In this document: positions 22,735 through 26,526 of the stretch, one piece after another
Layout: every line of letters begins with the position of its first letter
Position numbering within the stretch: position 1 is the first letter of the stretch
NCBI GenBank assembly: GCA_017430155.1
Contig: JAFRNO010000625.1
Coordinates: forward strand, 1-26,526
DNA length: 26,526 bases
Reading direction: 5' to 3'
DNA from: Kiritimatiellia bacterium
Lineage (GTDB): Bacteria > Verrucomicrobiota > Kiritimatiellia > RFP12 > UBA1067
Notes under the pieces: model-generated
The model's input: only the letters and a program-made list of their open reading frames with translations
What the model was told of the DNA's origin: nothing
Databases searched by the model: none
Translations under genes and position numbers: made by a program

Positions 22735-23541
22735 TCAAAGCTCGCAGTGCGGCGCGATCCGACGCGTGTAGATCGTATGCGCCTGAAGGATGGCGAGTAG
22801 GGCGAAAATGGCGATCATCATCTCGCTACCTTCTTCAAAACATGTGCAAAACGAGCCAAAAGAGTTATTTACGACCTCTTCCTTACCCAATCCATGGGCA
22901 TGGCGGTACCAGGCCGGAAGGCGATCCATCACCGCCACGACCACGCCCGATCCGCCGAAGAAGCAGACGCTCCAGGCTACGGGATGGAAACGGAAGAAGC
23001 CCTTGAAGAGCGGAACCGCATAATAGGCGAGTAATGCCGCGAAAACGCCAAAGAACGCGCCGAAATAAAACAGAACGCAGAGTTTTGCCGTAAACGGCAC
23101 GGCGCCGTTCGTGAGGAAGCGCATCTTGAACGGCGTACCGGAGAGCGGATCGCCGTTCGGCTTGACGAGCCCATGCACGTTACCGTCCGATCCCACAATC
23201 GAGGGAAAGAGACGTTCCATCGCGATGAGATGCCAGTCCAGCTCCTTGACGATGGCCATGAACGCCACGCAGGAAACGGCCGCGCAGAGAAGCGCGCGAC
23301 GACGACGCGATCCGGTGAATGGGCATTTCCACCACACGAGCGGAATGATCGCCGCATAGAAGGGAATCGTCGCCAGTTCAAAGGTGGAGCGGCCGTCTTG
23401 GCCGAACGAGGCCCCGTCAAACGCGTGCCGCAACGCGGTCGGCTCCATCACGAGCCACGTCACGAGCAGCGCGAGCGCGCACACGATGAAAACGACCGGC
23501 GCCGTGAGGTACGCCTTTTTCGATGAACAGTCAAATGTCAT
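22735..23541 (-). CDS. Unrecognised six-helix integral membrane protein
   Basis: 268 residues; I do not recognise the family. About six hydrophobic helices (roughly 12-31, 57-71, 82-98, 152-175, 187-205 and 240-256) are visible. Charged or polar residues sit at helix edges where they could form a site: KELDWH (99-104) after helix 3, MDRLPAWYRH (205-214) after helix 5, and EEGSE (236-240) before helix 6. Acidic and His clusters at membrane borders are common in intramembrane enzymes and transporters, but that is only an analogy. The start ATG at 23541 has a weak ribosome-binding site. The gene is 47 nt after the acyl-CoA synthetase and is followed by a terminator, so it is probably the last gene of the rmlB unit. 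Its GC content is visibly lower than upstream. Confidence 0.8.
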   Translation of the reverse strand: MTFDCSSKKAYLTAPVVFIVCALALLVTWLVMEPTALRHAFDGASFGQDGRSTFELATIPFYAAIIPLVWWKCPFTGSRRRRALLCAAVSCVAFMAIVKELDWHLIAMERLFPSIVGSDGNVHGLVKPNGDPLSGTPFKMRFLTNGAVPFTAKLCVLFYFGAFFGVFAALLAYYAVPLFKGFFRFHPVAWSVCFFGGSGVVVAVMDRLPAWYRHAHGLGKEEVVNNSFGSFCTCFEEGSEMMIAIFALLAILQAHTIYTRRIAPHCEL

Positions 23542-23588
23542 TGCCTGAGCCTCTCACTTCTTAATTGTTCACAAGTGCCACAAATGGG

Positions 23589-25250
23589 CTATTCGTTGAG
23601 CATGCCCTTGTACGCCACGCGGCGGACCTTCTGGATGGACGTGCGCTCGAGGGGATCCTTCGAGACGACGATCTTCCGCACGCGCTTGTAGTCGGCGAGA
23701 TCGTGGCACTGCGCATGCACGTGCTCCTGCGCGATCTTCTCCGCCTCTTCCCAAGAAACTTCCTTGCCGCCGTTGCGGGCAGCGAGCAGGTCCGTGTCGG
23801 GATGCACCACGCACCCCACCTTCTCACCCGGCACGCCGCCCGTCGTGTAGCCCACCACCACGCAGTCCGCCACCACCGGGTCGGCCGCGATGCGGTTCTC
23901 CACCTCCTCCGGGTAGATGTTCTTCCCCTCGCGGTTCACGATGAGCGCCTTCTTGCGCCCGCGGATCGTGATGAGGCCGTCGTCGGCCACCGAGGCGAGG
24001 TCGCCCGTCTTGAGCCATTCCCCGTCGAAGGCCTCCTTCGTGGCGGCGTCGTTGTGCCAGTAGCCCTTCATCGTGATCGGCCCCTTCACCTGCAGCTCGC
24101 CCACGCCTTGCTCGTTCTGGTCCGCGAGGCGGATCTCGATGTTCGCGATCTTCGCGCCGATCGTGCCGATGCGCGCGCACTTCGGGCCGGCGATGGACAC
24201 CACCGGCGCGCATTCCGTGAGCCCGTACCCCTCGAGCATCGTGATGCCGAGCTTCTTGAAGCCCTCGAGCACGTGCTTCGGACACGGCGCGCCGCCCACG
24301 ATCATGAACCGAATCCGCCCGCCCAGGCCCTTCTTCACCGCGCCGAACACGAGGCAGCCCAAGCCGACCTTCATCAGGAACCGCGCCTTCTTCGACGCCT
24401 TCAGCTTCGCGTCGATCTTGTCGTAGATCTTCTCCGCGAGGAGCGGCACGCCCATCACCACCGTCGGGTGCAGCAGCTTCACGTCCTCCCCGATCGTGTA
24501 GAGCGAGCGCACGAAGAACATCCCCGACCCCGTCAGGAGCGGCACGACGAAGTTCGTGCAGAACGAGAAGGCGTGGAAAAGCGGCAGCACCACGAGGAAC
24601 GTGTCTGCCGGCGTGATCGATTCGTTGAACGCCTCCAGCGCACCCACCGCGTCCGCCGTGAAGTTGCCGTGCGTGAGCATCGCGCCCTTCGGCTTGCCCG
24701 TCGTGCCGGAGGTGTAGATGATCGACGCGACGTCGTCCGCCGCCGCCGCGTGCGCGTCGTACCACGACGTGTCGCGCACGTCCGCGCACAGCGCCGCGAG
24801 GGCCTGCACGGGCACGGACCCGATCGCCTCGTACGCGCCCTCGCCGTCGACGAGGACCACGGCGCGGACGGACGGCAGGTTCGGCACGATCGCCCGCATC
24901 ATGTCGAGATGCGACCGGTCCGTCGTCACCACGACTGCGCCGGAGTCCTGGAGGATGTACGCCACCTCGTCGTTGTGGAGCTTCGGGTCGATCGGCACCA
25001 CCGCCACGCCCGCCCCGCTGCACGCGAGGTAGACCTCCATCCACGTCGGCGAGTTCTGCAGGATCAGCGCCACGTTCTCCTCGCGCGGACGGAGCGCGAA
25101 CGCCGTGCCGTAGGCCGACCCCGTGCGGCGCACGTCGGCGAGAAACGCCGCAAACGTGCGCGACACCCATTCCTTGCCCTCGTAGGAGCGGAGCGCCTCG
25201 GCGTCCGGAATCTCCTGCGCGTGCTGTTCAAGTAACGATCGGATCGTCAT
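23589..25250 (-). CDS. Long-chain fatty-acyl-CoA synthetase (AMP-forming)
   Basis: Activates a carboxylic acid, probably a fatty acid, to acyl-AMP and then acyl-CoA. 553 residues from ATG 25250. ANL-superfamily motifs are in place: YTSGTTGKPKG (179-189), PLFHAFS, GYGLTE (341-346), GELQVKG, WLKTGDL (to 418), the RGRKKALIVNREGKNIYPEE hinge region (from about 431) and a C-terminal TSIQKVRR with the catalytic-type Lys. No signal peptide or transmembrane segment is obvious, though residues 290-310 (LMKVGLGCLVFGAV) are hydrophobic. The upstream in-frame extension to 25325 was rejected because it lies inside rmlB and lacks family similarity. The start is 11 nt after the rmlB stop, with GAGGAT as ribosome-binding site. 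The chain-length specificity is not readable here. Confidence 0.92.
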   Translation of the reverse strand: MTIRSLLEQHAQEIPDAEALRSYEGKEWVSRTFAAFLADVRRTGSAYGTAFALRPREENVALILQNSPTWMEVYLACSGAGVAVVPIDPKLHNDEVAYILQDSGAVVVTTDRSHLDMMRAIVPNLPSVRAVVLVDGEGAYEAIGSVPVQALAALCADVRDTSWYDAHAAAADDVASIIYTSGTTGKPKGAMLTHGNFTADAVGALEAFNESITPADTFLVVLPLFHAFSFCTNFVVPLLTGSGMFFVRSLYTIGEDVKLLHPTVVMGVPLLAEKIYDKIDAKLKASKKARFLMKVGLGCLVFGAVKKGLGGRIRFMIVGGAPCPKHVLEGFKKLGITMLEGYGLTECAPVVSIAGPKCARIGTIGAKIANIEIRLADQNEQGVGELQVKGPITMKGYWHNDAATKEAFDGEWLKTGDLASVADDGLITIRGRKKALIVNREGKNIYPEEVENRIAADPVVADCVVVGYTTGGVPGEKVGCVVHPDTDLLAARNGGKEVSWEEAEKIAQEHVHAQCHDLADYKRVRKIVVSKDPLERTSIQKVRRVAYKGMLNE

Positions 25251-25261
25251 GGCAGAAATCC

Positions 25262-26323
25262 TCACTTTGCGATGCCGAGGCGCTCCCCAGCATACCTTCC
25301 GCGGTGGATCGGCCCCCACCACCATTCGTTGTCAAGATACCACTGCACGGTCTTGCGGATGCCCGTGTCGAACGTCTCGCGCGGCTTCCAGCCCAGCTCG
25401 CCCATCAGCTTCGCCGGGTCGATCGCATAGCGCAGGTCGTGGCCCGGACGGTCCGCGACGAACGTAATCAGGTCCGCATAGGAGCCCGCCGGCCGCGGCT
25501 TCAGCCCGTCCAGGACGCGGCAGACCGTGCGCACCACCTCGAGGTTCGTGCGCTCGTTGTGGCCGCCCACGTTGTACGTCTCGCCCGGCACGCCCCGCTC
25601 GTTCACGAGCCGGAGCGCGGCCACGTGGTCGTCCACGTACAGCCAGTCCCGCACGTTCGCCCCCGTGCCGTACACCGGCAGCGGCTTGCCGTCCAGGCAG
25701 TTCAGGATGATCAGCGGGATGAGCTTCTCGGGGAAATGGTAGGGGCCGTAGTTGTTCGAGCAGTTCGTGATGAGCGTCGGCAGGCCGTACGTGTCGTGCC
25801 ACGCGCGCACGAGATGGTCCGAGGCCGCCTTCGACGCCGAATACGGCGAGTGCGGCGCATAGGGCGTCCGCTCCGTGAAGAAACCCTCCGCGCCGAGCGA
25901 GCCGTACACCTCGTCCGTGGAAATGTGCTGGAAGCGGAACGCGGCCTTTCCCGCGTCGTCCAGCGTGCGCCAGTGGGCGAGCGCCGCCTGGAGGAGCGTG
26001 GCCGTTCCCGTCACGTTCGTGCGGATGAACTCCCCGGGACCGTCGATCGACCGGTCCACGTGCGACTCGGCGGCGAGGTGGAACACCGTATCCGGACGGA
26101 ACTCGGCGAACGCGCGGTCCATCGCGGCCGCGTCGCAGATGTCAGCCTGCAGGAAGGAATAGCGCGGCGAGTCCGAGACCTCCTTCACGCTGTCGAGGTT
26201 GCCCGCGTACGTCAGCTTGTCGACCATCAACACGGTGGCATCCGTGTCGCGGACAAGATGACGCACGAGCGCGGAGCCGATGAAGCCGGCTCCCCCCGTC
26301 ACGATGCAGCGCTTGTTGAACAT
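25262..26323 (-). CDS. rmlB: dTDP-glucose 4,6-dehydratase
   Basis: Converts dTDP-glucose to dTDP-4-keto-6-deoxyglucose with bound NAD+, an early step to dTDP-rhamnose and other deoxysugars for surface glycans. 353 residues, normal length. Extended short-chain dehydrogenase motifs: GGAGFIG (10-16), DKLTYAGN, HLAAESHVDRSI, the catalytic STDEVYG (Thr136, Asp137, Glu138), YSASK (Tyr161, Lys165), NNYGPYHFPEKLIP, YGTGANVRDWLYVDDH, YNVGGHNERTN and RPGHDLRYAID. The start ATG at 26323 has GAGGA upstream and a leader of about 28 nt from the promoter at 26358-26386. The usual partners rmlA, rmlC and rmlD are not in the window; the acyl-CoA synthetase follows 11 nt after the stop. Confidence 0.96.
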   Translation of the reverse strand: MFNKRCIVTGGAGFIGSALVRHLVRDTDATVLMVDKLTYAGNLDSVKEVSDSPRYSFLQADICDAAAMDRAFAEFRPDTVFHLAAESHVDRSIDGPGEFIRTNVTGTATLLQAALAHWRTLDDAGKAAFRFQHISTDEVYGSLGAEGFFTERTPYAPHSPYSASKAASDHLVRAWHDTYGLPTLITNCSNNYGPYHFPEKLIPLIILNCLDGKPLPVYGTGANVRDWLYVDDHVAALRLVNERGVPGETYNVGGHNERTNLEVVRTVCRVLDGLKPRPAGSYADLITFVADRPGHDLRYAIDPAKLMGELGWKPRETFDTGIRKTVQWYLDNEWWWGPIHRGRYAGERLGIAK

Positions 26324-26357
26324 GTTCTGTCAATCCTCTTGGCAGTTTCGGACCGAT

Positions 26358-26386
26358 ATGATACCACGATTCAGCCGCTTTATCAA
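26358..26386 (-). promoter_or_regulatory. Promoter of the rmlB operon
   Basis: On the minus strand TTGATA (26386-26381), a 17-bp spacer and TATCAT (26363-26358), each matching the consensus at 5 of 6 positions. The -35 contains the TGA stop of the preceding gene. Transcription would start near 26351, 28 nt before the rmlB start codon. Confidence 0.75.
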
Positions 26387-26526
26387 TCCCCTATCGGCGG
26401 ACCGATCCATTTCAGCGGGTCCCGGACGAGGTCCATCGCCTTGCCCTGGCCGCGGGCCACCAGGACGCGGGCCCCGAGCGCCGCGCACGCCCGCTCGATC
26501 TCGGCGGCGTCCATGGAGAGCGCCGC
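26383..26526 (-). CDS. Unidentified gene, C-terminal end (cut by window edge)
   Basis: The last 47 codons of a gene entering from the right edge, open throughout and ending in TGA at 26385-26383. The tail contains a helix (MDAAEIERACAALGARV) followed by VARGQGKAMDLVRDPLKWIG. It is too short to assign. It ends 59 nt before the rmlB start, and its stop codon lies inside the -35 box of the rmlB promoter. Codon choice is GC-rich like the neighbours. Confidence 0.6.
   Translation of the reverse strand, partial: AALSMDAAEIERACAALGARVLVARGQGKAMDLVRDPLKWIGPPIGD

Noticed and set aside
25251..25325. Upstream start for the acyl-CoA synthetase at 25325
   Set aside because: It would overlap rmlB by 64 nt and add residues without family similarity. 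ATG 25250 follows a GAGGAT site and fits the known N-terminus.

Overview
The window is GC-rich bacterial DNA in which every gene I can support is read from the minus strand. Three things suggest a member of the Planctomycetes-Verrucomicrobia-Lentisphaera group, most like Kiritimatiellota or a relative. These are very large secreted proteins with scattered thrombospondin type-3-like calcium motifs and a LamG fold, secreted proteins ending in a short '...FFKAVIK' or '...FYKVVVDK' type beta strand, and a short omega-subunit gene of the type seen in that group. The taxonomic call is inference; there is no rRNA here. KDO and dTDP-sugar genes fit a Gram-negative envelope.

Right edge to 22.6 kb: the tail of an unidentified gene is followed by a good promoter and an apparent operon of rmlB (dTDP-glucose 4,6-dehydratase), a fatty-acyl-CoA synthetase and an unrecognised six-helix membrane protein. 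A rho-independent terminator closes it near 22.6 kb. Next come a small zinc-ribbon/TM2 membrane protein and, behind its own promoter, an overlapping trio: rpoZ, smpB and an N-acyl-D-amino-acid deacylase. The deacylase carries a six-copy 9-bp tandem repeat.

19.6 to 3.6 kb: this is the most distinctive part. A clear promoter with an 18-bp perfect palindrome in its leader precedes a three-gene secretion cassette: a C10 (streptopain-like) cysteine protease with a long C-terminal extension, a small lipoprotein overlapping it by 11 nt, and, 26 nt later, a 4073-residue secreted multidomain protein. Two GC-rich hairpins separate the cassette from ackA.

Left part: ackA and pta (acetate kinase and phosphotransacetylase, 4-nt overlap) run into kdsD (arabinose-5-phosphate isomerase), followed by the start of a small secreted protein cut by the left edge.

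Taken together the genes combine housekeeping functions (trans-translation, RNA polymerase omega, acetate/acetyl-phosphate metabolism) with envelope building (KDO, dTDP-sugars, acyl activation) and a secreted protease/giant-protein module that may act at the cell surface. I see no tRNA, rRNA, insertion sequence or CRISPR array. No gene-free stretch exceeds 300 bases; the longest, 22508-22734, holds a promoter, a terminator and a T-arm-like inverted repeat.
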